A DNA stretch of 64,000 bases from Alicycliphilus sp. UBA6560 (GCA_002434305.1 DJJU01000013.1:124001-188000), one strand, 5' to 3'. Counted from the stretch's first letter, positions 50,749 through 63,985 are shown. Translations and numbers: made by a program. Notes: generated by a model not told the origin, from the sequence alone.

Positions 50749-51841
50749 GCTCGCCCGTTAGCAATGACGGGCGTGGATTGAAACTGCGGCTCCCGCTGCG
50801 TCGTGCGCGCTGCCCAGCGGCTCGCCCGTTAGCAATGACGGGCGTGGATTGAAACCACTAGTACGGGGAGCGGTGCCGGCACTACTTGTGCTCGCCCGTT
50901 AGCAATGACGGGCGTGGATTGAAACTCGACAAGAACGAGCAGGGCGCCGCGCTGTTCTACGCTCGCCCGTTAGCAATGACGGGCGTGGATTGAAACCGCT
51001 GCTCACAGACACAGCAGAGCACCACGGGTCGCTCGCCCGTTAGCAATGACGGGCGTGGATTGAAACTTTGCGTAGATCAGCGCCATGGTGGGCTCCTGAA
51101 AGCTCGCCCGTTAGCAATGACGGGCGTGGATTGAAACCACGAAACGTGGTATTCGGCGCGCTGCGCGGTGGCTCGCCCGTTAGCAATGACGGGCGTGGAT
51201 TGAAACTCCTGTCTGAGTTCGCACCAACAGGCGGCGGTTTGCTCGCCCGTTAGCAATGACGGGCGTGGATTGAAACCCGCGTGATGGACCGCTGGCACTA
51301 TGTCGGCGGCGGCTCGCCCGTTAGCAATGACGGGCGTGGATTGAAACAATAGCCGGTGGGATGGCATCGATCGCTATTGGGCCGCTCGCCCGTTAGCAAT
51401 GACGGGCGTGGATTGAAACTTGCCCTCGCTGGTGCCGAGGAACTTGGCGATCACGCTCGCCCGTTAGCAATGACGGGCGTGGATTGAAACGTGTCGCCGT
51501 CGCGGAGGACGTAGCCCTCGTGGGTGCTCGCCCGTTAGCAATGACGGGCGTGGATTGAAACATGAGCACGGAGGCGTCGGCGATGCGGCGCGCGAGCTCG
51601 CCCGTTAGCAATGACGGGCGTGGATTGAAACCTTCGCCAAGTGCTCGATTTCCACGTCCACGGCGGCTCGCCCGTTAGCAATGACGGGCGTGGATTGAAA
51701 CACGCGCCAGGTGGGCTTGTGGAGCGCCGCCCTAAGCTCGCCCGTTAGCAATGACGGGCGTGGATTGAAACAGCTTCGCCGGCCAGCAGGCCGCCACCGC
51801 CGACCGCTCGCCCGTTAGCAATGACGGGCGTGGATTGAAAC

Positions 51842-51875
51842 TCCTGTCTGAGTTCGCACCAACAGGCGGCGGTTT
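51842..51875 (+). repeat. Spacer 16, identical to spacer 7 (51207-51240)
   Basis: Both 34-nt spacers begin TCCTGTCTGAGTTCGC and end AGGCGGCGGTTT. Their neighbours differ (spacers 6/8 versus 15/17), so this is not a block duplication. Confidence 0.97.
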
Positions 51876-54800
51876 GCTCGCCCGTTAGCAATGACGGGCG
51901 TGGATTGAAACCTGCAGCATGGCGGAGAAACCCCCGGAAAAAGAGGCTCGCCCGTTAGCAATGACGGGCGTGGATTGAAACAACCACAACCGAGGAGTAA
52001 TCCATGAACCGTTTCGCTCGCCCGTTAGCAATGACGGGCGTGGATTGAAACCAGCGAGGCGAGCCACAAGCGCGTGTGCCATCTGGCTCGCCCGTTAGCA
52101 ATGACGGGCGTGGATTGAAACGTGCAAGCGACGACGCCACGCCCATGGACGAGCTGCGCTCGCCCGTTAGCAATGACGGGCGTGGATTGAAACTCGGCAA
52201 CGCGGGCCAGGTCTTCCGGCGTCCCGCGCTCGCCCGTTAGCAATGACGGGCGTGGATTGAAACCAGCTGCTGCGCGATCATGCGGCGGGCGTATTCACGC
52301 TCGCCCGTTAGCAATGACGGGCGTGGATTGAAACGCTACGGTGGCCGCCTGGGGGCCGGCGGTCACGCAGCTCGCCCGTTAGCAATGACGGGCGTGGATT
52401 GAAACCAAGAGGCCATCAACCGAGGCGACAACGTAGCCCAGCTCGCCCGTTAGCAATGACGGGCGTGGATTGAAACAACTTCGTATACATCGTATCTACT
52501 ACGGCTGTACGGCTCGCCCGTTAGCAATGACGGGCGTGGATTGAAACCGATTCCAGCGCCCCCCTCGTGCGCCATGCTGATGGCTCGCCCGTTAGCAATG
52601 ACGGGCGTGGATTGAAACCCCAAAGCCTGCGTGGCTTTGGCAAGGGGGAATCGCTCGCCCGTTAGCAATGACGGGCGTGGATTGAAACTCCGTTACGGAA
52701 AAGCGCATGTCCACCCTCTGGCCGCTCGCCCGTTAGCAATGACGGGCGTGGATTGAAACAAGCGTGACGGCACAGGCGCAAAGCCGTAACGGAAGCTCGC
52801 CCGTTAGCAATGACGGGCGTGGATTGAAACTCGCGCTTGGCAATGCCGCAAATTTTCAGCAACCGCTCGCCCGTTAGCAATGACGGGCGTGGATTGAAAC
52901 TACCACGGCGAGATCACCGGCTTCGAGGGCTGGGGCTCGCCCGTTAGCAATGACGGGCGTGGATTGAAACTGTTGTGCGCTGCGGGGACGCGTGGATCGT
53001 CAACGCTCGCCCGTTAGCAATGACGGGCGTGGATTGAAACGAGTTCCCGGAGACAGCGTAGCCGGGCGGCCCCCCGCTCGCCCGTTAGCAATGACGGGCG
53101 TGGATTGAAACACGGCAACCAGGCAGCGTACAGGGCCCAGCTGGTGGCTCGCCCGTTAGCAATGACGGGCGTGGATTGAAACACTGAGGGTCATGGGTTG
53201 CGGGCCCCTGCCCTGCGGCTCGCCCGTTAGCAATGACGGGCGTGGATTGAAACCTGCTGGGCACGGGCCTGCTCCTGAGCCGCTTTCGCTCGCCCGTTAG
53301 CAATGACGGGCGTGGATTGAAACTTTTGCCAGGCGCCGGTGAACGGCTCGGCAATTCGCTCGCCCGTTAGCAATGACGGGCGTGGATTGAAACACGACAC
53401 TCTCCGAAGAACGGGGCGGACTTTCGGGCTCGCCCGTTAGCAATGACGGGCGTGGATTGAAACCATCGACAAGGCCGCCGCCGTCTCGGGCTCGCTGGCT
53501 CGCCCGTTAGCAATGACGGGCGTGGATTGAAACTCTGCAGCGCATCTTTTTACTAGGTGCTAACCCTAGCTCGCCCGTTAGCAATGACGGGCGTGGATTG
53601 AAACCGGCAACTGGCTGACTCTACGGACGAGTTGCGAGCCGCTCGCCCGTTAGCAATGACGGGCGTGGATTGAAACCTTTCAACCGTCAGGATCGCCCCG
53701 TGAAGGCGCCGCTCGCCCGTTAGCAATGACGGGCGTGGATTGAAACCCCCGCGGTCAGGGACCGTTCATCCGCCGGGCGCGGGCTCGCCCGTTAGCAATG
53801 ACGGGCGTGGATTGAAACAAAAAGACGGTCAGTGGAAACAGCGTGTTCTCTCGCTCGCCCGTTAGCAATGACGGGCGTGGATTGAAACACCGCTTTCCCG
53901 TCGCCAGCGGGGGCGCCCTGTGGCTCGCCCGTTAGCAATGACGGGCGTGGATTGAAACTGCCGGGCTGGTGAACCAGCAGGCATGGAAGAAGGCTCGCCC
54001 GTTAGCAATGACGGGCGTGGATTGAAACGACGTGGTGATCAACGTGACCACCACCCGCGCGCTGCTCGCCCGTTAGCAATGACGGGCGTGGATTGAAACC
54101 CGACCGGATCGGCCTTTCTGGCGTTCGTAGCGCGCTCGCCCGTTAGCAATGACGGGCGTGGATTGAAACCGCTCCATCGACAGCACCAATCGGCAGCGCT
54201 CTTGCTCGCCCGTTAGCAATGACGGGCGTGGATTGAAACACCAACCTGCATACGTTCGGCATCAAGATCCCTGGCTCGCCCGTTAGCAATGACGGGCGTG
54301 GATTGAAACACCCCTTGCGTGTCGCCGATAAGGCACGCGCAGGCTCGCCCGTTAGCAATGACGGGCGTGGATTGAAACACGCCGTCGGCGAGTACCACCA
54401 TCCCTTCGGCGAGGCTCGCCCGTTAGCAATGACGGGCGTGGATTGAAACTGCAAAGAAAACCCCGATTTACCCATCTGCAAGCGCTCGCCCGTTAGCAAT
54501 GACGGGCGTGGATTGAAACTCTATGGGTTTCACAGGTCAATTCCCCACGTGGAAGCTCGCCCGTTAGCAATGACGGGCGTGGATTGAAACTTTTGTACGG
54601 CGACATGAGCGACCGCATGCACAGCGCTCGCCCGTTAGCAATGACGGGCGTGGATTGAAACAATCCGGCGACATCGTGACCGTCGCCGCCCCCTAGCTCG
54701 CCCGTTAGCAATGACGGGCGTGGATTGAAACTACGGCGAGGCCAAGGGGCAACTGGCCCCGCCAGGCTCGCCCGTTAGCAATGACGGGCGTGGATTGAAA

Positions 54801-55084
54801 CCGTTGCTGCGGTTGAATGACTGCTCTCGTGCGATGGCTCGCCCGTTAGCAATGACGGGCCTGGATTGAAACCAACCAGCGTTCAGCGCCATTTGCCGGA
54901 AATTTGGCTCGCCCGTTAGCAATGACGGGCGTGGATTGAAACGACGCTAGGCTCATGGAGGCGTGAAAAAGCCCGCTGCTCGCCCGTTAGCAATGACGGG
55001 CGTGGATTGAAACTGGACTGGCTCCACACCGTAGAGGGGACGATCACGGCTCGCCCGTTAGCAATGACGGGCGTGGATTGAAAC

Positions 55085-55118
55085 GCGTGCAAGTGACTGG
55101 CCAGCAAGTGCCCACCGG
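55085..55118 (+). other. Spacer 62, self-targeting against cas3
   Basis: 34 nt, starting GCGTGCAAGTGACTGG and ending GTGCCCACCGG. It is identical to the bottom strand of cas3 at 42445-42478. The crRNA would therefore be antisense to the cas3 mRNA near its start. It lies ninth from the leader-distal end, so it is an old acquisition. Confidence 0.96.
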
Positions 55119-55682
55119 GCTCGCCCGTTAGCAATGACGGGCGTGGATTGAAACTCCATGGCCGGCGGCTACGTCGATGACCCGCTGGGCTCGCCCGTTA
55201 GCAATGACGGGCGTGGATTGAAACATTGCCCCGCCGGGCAGTGGCCAACCCCCGCCGAAGCTCGCCCGTTAGCAATGACGGGCGTGGATTGAAACACGCT
55301 CACGGTGGCCGCGAATACGGCGCTGTCCTGCTCGCCCGTTAGCAATGACGGGCGTGGATTGAAACATGGAGCGCCCGCCATGGACCACCTGCACCTGCAC
55401 CGCTCGCCCGTTAGCAATGACGGGCGTGGATTGAAACAAGCCGCTGGGCGCCCCCATCACGGCGGTGCAGCGCTCGCCCGTTAGCAATGACGGGCGTGGA
55501 TTGAAACGACAGCTACGCCGACCATCCGCGCGTCTACGTGCGCCCGCCCGTTAGCAATGACGGGTGTGGATTGAAACAGCTTCGAGACCGCCACGCGCAC
55601 CGCGCACGTGCTGCTCGCCCGTTAGCAATGACGGGCGTGGATTGAAACCAACAATGCCACTATTGCCTACGCGCCTCCTACC

Positions 55683-55718
55683 ACTCGCCCGCTAGCAATG
55701 AAGCCCGTAGCCTGAAAC
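55683..55718 (+). CRISPR. Terminal degenerate repeat
   Basis: Eight of 36 positions differ from the consensus, including the stem (AAGCCCG in place of ACGGGCG), but the final TGAAAC is kept. Decay at this end marks it as the oldest, leader-distal boundary. Confidence 0.9.
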
Positions 55719-55760
55719 TACTCGACCGCTACACCGTCCCCCAGCCTTCCAATCACTATC

Positions 55761-58853
<3,093 letters not shown>

Positions 58854-58902
58854 AACCGCCTTCAGCGCTGGTGAATCCAGCGCCGGATGCTATCAATTTG
58901 GG
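58854..58902 (+). repeat. ~50-bp palindromic dispersed repeat, copy 8
   Basis: AACCGCCTTCAGCGCTGGTG, AATCCAGCGCCGG and ATGCTATCAATTT. The CAGCGCTGG / CCAGCGCCG stem has one mismatch. It follows the uvrA stop directly and may serve as its transcript end. Confidence 0.7.
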
Positions 58903-58989
58903 AGTTTCCGGGGCGGCTGGCCGCCACCCGGTTGGCGCGCGGACGCGTCGCGGTCCCGCCGCACGGCATGCGTCAGCGGGCATATGGCG

Positions 58990-60393
58990 TTAACCGTGTT
59001 CCACGGCGAGCGGAATGTGGACGATGACTTCCAGGCCCCCTTCAGAAGGGCTGGAGAGTGCGACCTTGCCGCCATGCCGTTCAGCCGCGGCACGTGCGAT
59101 GGTGAGGCCCAGGCCACTGCCACTTTGCGTGGTGGTAGGCAAGCGGTAGAACCTGTCGAACACCCGTTCGTGCAGCGCCTGCGGTATTCCGGGACCAGAG
59201 TCGATGACGTGCATTTGCACCTGTGGGCCCGCCCGCGCCAGGCGGACACAGACGGTACTTCCGGTGGGGCTGTACTTGATGGCGTTCTCCACCAGGTTGT
59301 CTATCAACGAGGTGAAGGCCTCCTCGCTGCCCCGCACCTGGAATGGCGGCTCACCTTCGCAGAGCAGCTCGAGTTCAATCCGGCGTGTCCGGGCAAAAGC
59401 ATCCAGTACCGTCAGCCTGTCCTGGGCCAAAGCGTACAGGCATAGGAGAGAGCACATCTCATGCCGGGGTTCGGCCTCGCTGCGCATCAGTTGCAGCAGC
59501 TGCGACACCACGCGCGTGGCCCGCTCGTTGCATCGCAGAAGGTTGCCCAGCAGCTCGCGCTCGGCCCCGGCGAAAGCCTGGGTGCTCAGTGCCTCGACGT
59601 TGACGCGCAAGGCGGCCAACGGCGTGCGCAGCTCATGGGCGGCATCGGCGACGAGGTTGCGTTCCCGCTGCAGGCTGACGCGCGCTTGCGCCAGCAGTGC
59701 ATTGACGCTGTCCACCAGAGGGCGGAGTTCACGGTGTGGAGGTGCTGATTGAAGCGCGTCCAGATCTCCCGGCCTGCGCGCCGTGATCTCATCGGCCACT
59801 GCCTGCCACGGGCGAAGCGCCACACGCAGGGAGAAGAAAGCCGGCAGTGCCAGAAGGGGCAGGCTGATAGCCAGCGGCATCAAATAGAAACCACGGGAAT
59901 GAAAGCCCAGGGCTGCCGCAGGTAGCCCTGGCATCACCAGAGTGACCTGGATGTTGCCAGGCAGTGGTGCGACGGTGCGCGCACGCAGGGTTCCCCCACC
60001 AGCCTGGAGGTGCCCAATATGGTCGGTCTGCACGGGGCGCAGCCCGGGAAGGAGCGCTGCGCTGTGGTAGATCGACCGCCCCTCCTGCCAGACGAACAGC
60101 TGGGGCACGAGGACGCCGTCACCATAGGAAGCGTGCAGCGCCGTGGTGAATGCGTCGAGCGTCTGCTGCCGGCGAACGGGGTCGTCGGCGAGGTTGCTGG
60201 CGATGGTGGCGACCACCGTATAGACCGCATCCATGCGCAGCAAATCTTCGTTGTCCTGGGCGTCATGCAGCATCGCGGTCGTGACGAGCCCCCACAGCAC
60301 CGCCAGGCCGAGCATCTGGGAGAGCAGCAGTCGCCGGATCAGCGATGGCTGGCGCACCAGGCGCAGCCAGTGCGCAAGTTTCTGCCGGATCAT
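58990..60393 (-). CDS. Sensor histidine kinase (OmpR-class two-component system)
   Basis: 467 residues. Membrane segments are about 20-42 and 169-190, enclosing a periplasmic sensor of about 125 residues. These are followed by a HAMP-like region, the H box VADAAHELRTPLAALR (His253), the N box SLIDNLVENAIKYSPTG, and the G boxes DSGPGIP and GSGLGLTIARAAAERHGG. The layout resembles QseC/TctE-type kinases. Its start overlaps the regulator stop (ATGA), so the two are co-translated. The signal is unknown. Confidence 0.93.
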   Translation of the reverse strand: MIRQKLAHWLRLVRQPSLIRRLLLSQMLGLAVLWGLVTTAMLHDAQDNEDLLRMDAVYTVVATIASNLADDPVRRQQTLDAFTTALHASYGDGVLVPQLFVWQEGRSIYHSAALLPGLRPVQTDHIGHLQAGGGTLRARTVAPLPGNIQVTLVMPGLPAAALGFHSRGFYLMPLAISLPLLALPAFFSLRVALRPWQAVADEITARRPGDLDALQSAPPHRELRPLVDSVNALLAQARVSLQRERNLVADAAHELRTPLAALRVNVEALSTQAFAGAERELLGNLLRCNERATRVVSQLLQLMRSEAEPRHEMCSLLCLYALAQDRLTVLDAFARTRRIELELLCEGEPPFQVRGSEEAFTSLIDNLVENAIKYSPTGSTVCVRLARAGPQVQMHVIDSGPGIPQALHERVFDRFYRLPTTTQSGSGLGLTIARAAAERHGGKVALSSPSEGGLEVIVHIPLAVEHG

Positions 60394-61067
60394 GGACGAG
60401 CGGACGGCGCGGGCACGGTCTCAATGGCGTAGCCCACCCCCCGGACGGTACGGATGTAGTGGCTGCCGATCTTCTTGCGCAAGTTGGACATGTGCACGTC
60501 CAGGCTGTTGCTGCTTTGCAGGCCGCCGGGGAGAACCTGCTCCTCCAGCAGCCTGCGCGACACCACATGGTCGCGGCGCTTGATCAGGAGACTCACCAGG
60601 TCGAACTCGCATCGCGAAAGCTCGACCGTCGCTCCGTCGACCTGCACGCGCCTGGCGGCTTCATCCACAGACAGACCGCCGACGACCAGTGCGCTTCCTG
60701 CCGTTCGGTAGGTGCGGCGCACGAGGGCCTGCAGCCTGGCCACCAGCTCTGCCAGAGCAAAGGGCTTGACCAAATAATCGTCCGCGCCATTGTCCAGGCC
60801 CCTGAGCCGGTCATTCAGGCCATCGCGTGCGCTCAGGATCAGGACGGGAAGCCTGGGCTGCCCTTGGCGCAAGTCGGACAGCAAGGCAAGGCCGTCACCG
60901 TCCGGAAGGCCCAGGTCCAAAACCACGACATCGTGCAGTGCATCCTCAAGGCGGGTGCGGGCATCCTGGAGCCGGCGTACCCAGCACACCCTGAATCCCT
61001 GGCCGGACAGGGCCAGGCGGATACCGTCACCAAGCTCCAGATCGTCTTCGACGAGCAACAAATTCAT
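60390..61067 (-). CDS. OmpR/PhoB-family response regulator
   Basis: 225 residues from the ATG at 61067 (MNLLLVEDDLELGDGIRLAL). The receiver domain has Asp51 as phospho-acceptor (VVVLDLGLPDGDGL) and Lys101 in YLVKPFALAEL. The C-terminal winged helix has VELSRCEFDLVSLLIKR, SNSLDVHMSNLRKKIG and IRTVRGVGYAIE. First gene of the two-component operon, divergent from the lipoprotein hydrolase at 61316, which is therefore a possible target. It is closest in appearance to the QseB/TctD branch. Confidence 0.94.
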   Translation of the reverse strand: MNLLLVEDDLELGDGIRLALSGQGFRVCWVRRLQDARTRLEDALHDVVVLDLGLPDGDGLALLSDLRQGQPRLPVLILSARDGLNDRLRGLDNGADDYLVKPFALAELVARLQALVRRTYRTAGSALVVGGLSVDEAARRVQVDGATVELSRCEFDLVSLLIKRRDHVVSRRLLEEQVLPGGLQSSNSLDVHMSNLRKKIGSHYIRTVRGVGYAIETVPAPSARP

Positions 61068-61315
61068 GCGGTCAGTCTCCAGTGGTTGGGCCCGTGAGGG
61101 GCGGAGTATCGGCGGCAACGGCGCCCCTCCTCTTCATCCAATCTTCATGATGGATTAGGAAATCCGTCAGTTTGGCTCGCCACATTGCAGGGCACCAGCC
61201 TGAGCAATCGCAGCGCGCAGCGCTTCGCACGGATGAGGCTGGTCTTGCTGCCTGGTGCGCGACCCGCCATCGGGCGCATCCGGTCCTGATTCCCTTTCTC
61301 TTTGGCAGATTGCAT

Positions 61316-62443
61316 ATGAAACAACACGTCCTTCTGGCGGCGCTGGCCGCCGGCATGTCCCTGCTTTTGGCTGCGTGCGGTGGCGGCTCGCAGGAGCCCC
61401 TGAGCCGTGAGCAGCAGTACGCCGAACGCTGTGCCCTTGCGGATGCGCAGAAGGACGCCCGGCGTTTGCCAGTGCCGACGGGGGAACACTGTCTTGGCAG
61501 GGCGCACTACGCGCTGCGCGACATGCAGCGGCTGCAGCCCACCGGCGGCGACGGCCCGCGCCATCGCGAAGTCGGTGTCACCGTCTGGTATCCAGCGACG
61601 CAGTGGGTGGGCGGTGCGGCCGCGGAGTATCTGGCGCCTGAAATAGCCCAGATCCTTGCGGCCAACCTGGAAGGGCTGGAGGCGGCCGTGTTTGATGTCC
61701 GCACCTACTCCCGCCAGGAGGTCCCCATGGCCAGCGGGCGCCATCCAGTCATGCTGTTCTCGCCAGGGGTCGGCTCCCTGTCCGCCCTGTACACCAGCCT
61801 GGCTGAAGACATGGCGAGCCATGGGTATGTGGTGGTCGCGGTGGACCATCCCTATGTCTCGGGCCCGGTGCGCCTGCTGGATGGGTCTCTGGCGGTCAAC
61901 GACGAAGTGGACCCCGAACTCTTGTTCACTTCCTCGCACGTCGTGGTGGATGACCTGCGCTTCGTCCTGGACTGGCTGGCCGTGCGGAATGCGGACACTG
62001 CCCATTTGCTGGGGGGAAAGCTCGACCTTGCGCACGTAGGCGCATATGGGCATTCGTACGGCGGCTCCGCAGCGCTTCAATGGGCGCGCTCAGACGCCCG
62101 CGTGCTCGCAGGGGTCAACCTGGACGGTTCGGTGTTCGGAGACTTGTCGGGGAGCTGGGACTTCCCCTTCCTCCTGTTGCAGGCGGAACACCCGCCGAGC
62201 GAGGGCCCCGATCCGACCATCGAAGCCGTGTGGAGCGCGCGTGGATCCGCAGCCGAGCGCATGGAGTTGGCGGGCATGGCGCACAACAGCTTCACGGACA
62301 CCAAGTATTTGTTGAGCCAGCACAAAGGCATGCTGACCCAGGAACTCGCTGCAGCCCTGGATCTTGGCCAAGGCGATGCGGCAGCGGAGCTATCCCGTGT
62401 GCGTCAGCTCACGCGGGAATTTCTGGGACGCTATTTGCGCTGA
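61316..62443 (+). CDS. Lipoprotein alpha/beta hydrolase (PAF-acetylhydrolase/chlorophyllase-like)
   Basis: 375 residues with a lipoprotein signal ending LLLAAC (Cys21). The alpha/beta hydrolase core reads HPVMLFSPGVGS, SHGYVVVAVDHPYVSGPV, the nucleophile elbow AYGHSYGGSAA (Ser247), NLDGS (Asp270) and MAHNSFTD (His323). The fold resembles platelet-activating-factor acetylhydrolase and related esterases, which act on short-chain esters or phospholipids. It is lipid-anchored in the envelope. It is divergent from the two-component system with a 248-bp gap, so it may be regulated by it. Confidence 0.87.
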   Translation: MKQHVLLAALAAGMSLLLAACGGGSQEPLSREQQYAERCALADAQKDARRLPVPTGEHCLGRAHYALRDMQRLQPTGGDGPRHREVGVTVWYPATQWVGGAAAEYLAPEIAQILAANLEGLEAAVFDVRTYSRQEVPMASGRHPVMLFSPGVGSLSALYTSLAEDMASHGYVVVAVDHPYVSGPVRLLDGSLAVNDEVDPELLFTSSHVVVDDLRFVLDWLAVRNADTAHLLGGKLDLAHVGAYGHSYGGSAALQWARSDARVLAGVNLDGSVFGDLSGSWDFPFLLLQAEHPPSEGPDPTIEAVWSARGSAAERMELAGMAHNSFTDTKYLLSQHKGMLTQELAAALDLGQGDAAAELSRVRQLTREFLGRYLR

Positions 62444-62998
62444 GCGCGCAGCACTCTGAAACCGAGTACCGCACGGTCACACACAGTGCCGCCGGCGTCG
62501 TGGAATAAATACGCATCAAAACTGGCTTCGGCGCCCGTCCATCAAGCGCTGCAAGCTATCAAACCAGGAGCAATTCGCGGGCCCGGCGACCAAGCCGGCA
62601 GCCACGCCCCGGAACAGTTCGACTGCCACCGGAGGCCTGTGCGGGAAGGTGTGAGCCTGGACCGGGTCCCCGCGCTTATGCCACCCAGCGCCGCCTGCAC
62701 GGCTGCGCCAGACAGCGCGAAACCAAGCGGGGGTGACTTGGTAGCTCACCCACGGGCCGTGTACGGCAGCTCTGCTGGCGCCGCAGTCCGCTGCCCCGCA
62801 GGGCCAGGGGCGGCACACTGGCTGCTCCTCCTTGCCCTTCAACGACCGCGCCACGCCTGGCGCGGGCTGGGGCCGGTGTGTTCCTTGGAGTTGAACAGCT
62901 GGGCCGGCAGGGCGTGGCGCGTCCCTCCAGCAGCCGCTCGCGCGGCCCGGCACCGGCCCGTGCCAAGCCCTTGCCTTGCCGCGCCTGCAGGGCCTTGG
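62444..62998. other. 555-bp gene-free stretch with one palindromic repeat copy
   Basis: It holds a copy of the palindromic repeat at 62515-62567 (AAAACTGGCTTCGGCGCCCG, ATCAAGCGCTGCAAGCTATC). The remainder is GC-rich. A 145-codon minus-strand open frame crosses it, but its composition (Arg/Ala/Trp-rich, no domain, no ribosome site) does not support a gene. I see no RNA gene or terminator. Confidence 0.6.
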
Positions 62999-63985
62999 CT
63001 ACAGCGGCCGGCGCGTGGCGAAGCGCACCACCGTCACGCCCGCGCGCGCCTGGCGCGTGCTGGGCATGACCAGCACGCAGTCGTCATAAGGCGTAGTCAC
63101 GGGCGTGCCGTCGTTGTCGCCGATCACGGTGCCGGCGCGCGCGATCACCTCCAGCCCGGTGAAGGGCTGGGTGAAGGCAAAGCGCTCGCTCGTCGCCACC
63201 ACGCCGCCCGTCACCTGCAGCGCCCACTGGCGCGGCGCGTCGGCGGCTCGCCAGCCGGGCAGGCGCTGCGCCAGCTCCTGCGCATCCACGCAGCCCGACG
63301 CCTGCAGAAAGCGCAGGCACTGGTCCTGCGCCACGGCGCGGCTGGCCGGGTCGCCGTGCCAGCCGCATTCGACCAGCAGCGAGCGGCTGTCGCCGGCTTC
63401 GTCGTCCGGCAGGCCGAAGCGGCCGTAGTCGCGCAGCCGCGTGCCGTCCTGGTGGCCCGCGTCGATCACGACATGCTCGGGCGCTGCCAGCGCGCGGGCC
63501 AGTGCCAGGTTACGCGGCTGCACGCCGGTCAGCAGCAGCGGCGCCGAGGGCTCGTGCATGGAATGCAAGTCCAGCAGCCAGTCGGCCTGCGCCACGAAGG
63601 GCTGCAGCGCGGCGGCGCGGCGGCGCTCCAGCGAGTCGCCGGCCTGCATGCGCGCGTCGATCCACTGGCGGTTCAGGTCCTGCTCGGCAAAGCGGGCCGC
63701 GTCGGGCTGCGCGATGTCGAACCGGTCGAACGCCGCCAGATTGCAGAACGCCAAGGTCAACGTGCCCTGCTGCGGGCGCACGCCGGCCTGCAGCAGGCCC
63801 AAGAGCGCCCAGGCGCCGCACAGCTCGTTGCCGTGGATCAGCGCCGTGATCAGCACGTGGCGCCCGGGCACGCCGGAGTCGAAGCGCCACACGCCCTCGG
63901 TGCCGGTGTTGCCCGCGCGCCAGGCGCCCAGGTCGGGCGCGGGCAGGGTCCAGTGCAGGGCGTCAGCGCAGTGGGTAGCGGTCAT
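62999..63985 (-). CDS. Succinylglutamate desuccinylase/aspartoacylase family (M14-like) protein
   Basis: 328 residues. The zinc ligands are His51 and Glu54 in ITALIHGNELCGAWAL and His141 in LLDLHSMHEP. ArgArg-type substrate contacts are in FAEQDLNRQW, and the presumed catalytic acid lies in LLVECGWHGD. The family removes acyl groups from N-acyl amino acids (N-acetyl-aspartate, N-succinyl-glutamate). The C-terminal part (GLEVIARAGTVIGDNDGTPV) is the usual beta domain. The length fits. It is a single gene, and the substrate is unknown. Confidence 0.9.
   Translation of the reverse strand: MTATHCADALHWTLPAPDLGAWRAGNTGTEGVWRFDSGVPGRHVLITALIHGNELCGAWALLGLLQAGVRPQQGTLTLAFCNLAAFDRFDIAQPDAARFAEQDLNRQWIDARMQAGDSLERRRAAALQPFVAQADWLLDLHSMHEPSAPLLLTGVQPRNLALARALAAPEHVVIDAGHQDGTRLRDYGRFGLPDDEAGDSRSLLVECGWHGDPASRAVAQDQCLRFLQASGCVDAQELAQRLPGWRAADAPRQWALQVTGGVVATSERFAFTQPFTGLEVIARAGTVIGDNDGTPVTTPYDDCVLVMPSTRQARAGVTVVRFATRRPL

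Larger units (their letters stand above)
50749..55718 (+). CRISPR. Type I-C CRISPR array, 71 repeats and 70 spacers
   Basis: The repeats are 36 bp. They begin GCTCGCCCGTT and end GTGGATTGAAAC, the type I-C 3' handle. CGCCCGT / ACGGGCG forms a 7-bp stem around TAGCAATG. Spacers are 33-36 bp, mostly 34-35. I walked every unit: all repeats are identical except repeat 59 (54837; G25C), repeat 69 (55542; T3C, C24T) and the last (55683; eight changes). Spacers 7 and 16 are identical. Spacer 62 matches cas3. The array is transcribed left to right, judging from the handle and the leader position. Confidence 0.98.

Noticed and set aside
50584..50781. A 65-codon plus-strand open frame in the CRISPR leader running into repeat 1
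   Set aside because: It ends in repeat-encoded residues, lacks a ribosome site and covers the AT-rich leader; it is a by-product of the leader.
52689..52794. Adjacent spacers 28 and 29 share the 10-mer TCCGTTACGG in opposite orientation, perhaps primed acquisition
   Set aside because: Only ten bases are shared and the flanks differ; too weak to claim a common target.
51077..55487. Many minus-strand open frames of 60-120 codons with a recurring FQSTPVIANGRA or FNPRPSLLTGE motif
   Set aside because: The motif is the translation of the CRISPR repeat; these are not genes.
62516..62953. A 145-codon minus-strand open frame in the gap before the aspartoacylase-like gene
   Set aside because: No recognisable domain, no ribosome site, low-complexity composition, and it overlaps a palindromic repeat copy.
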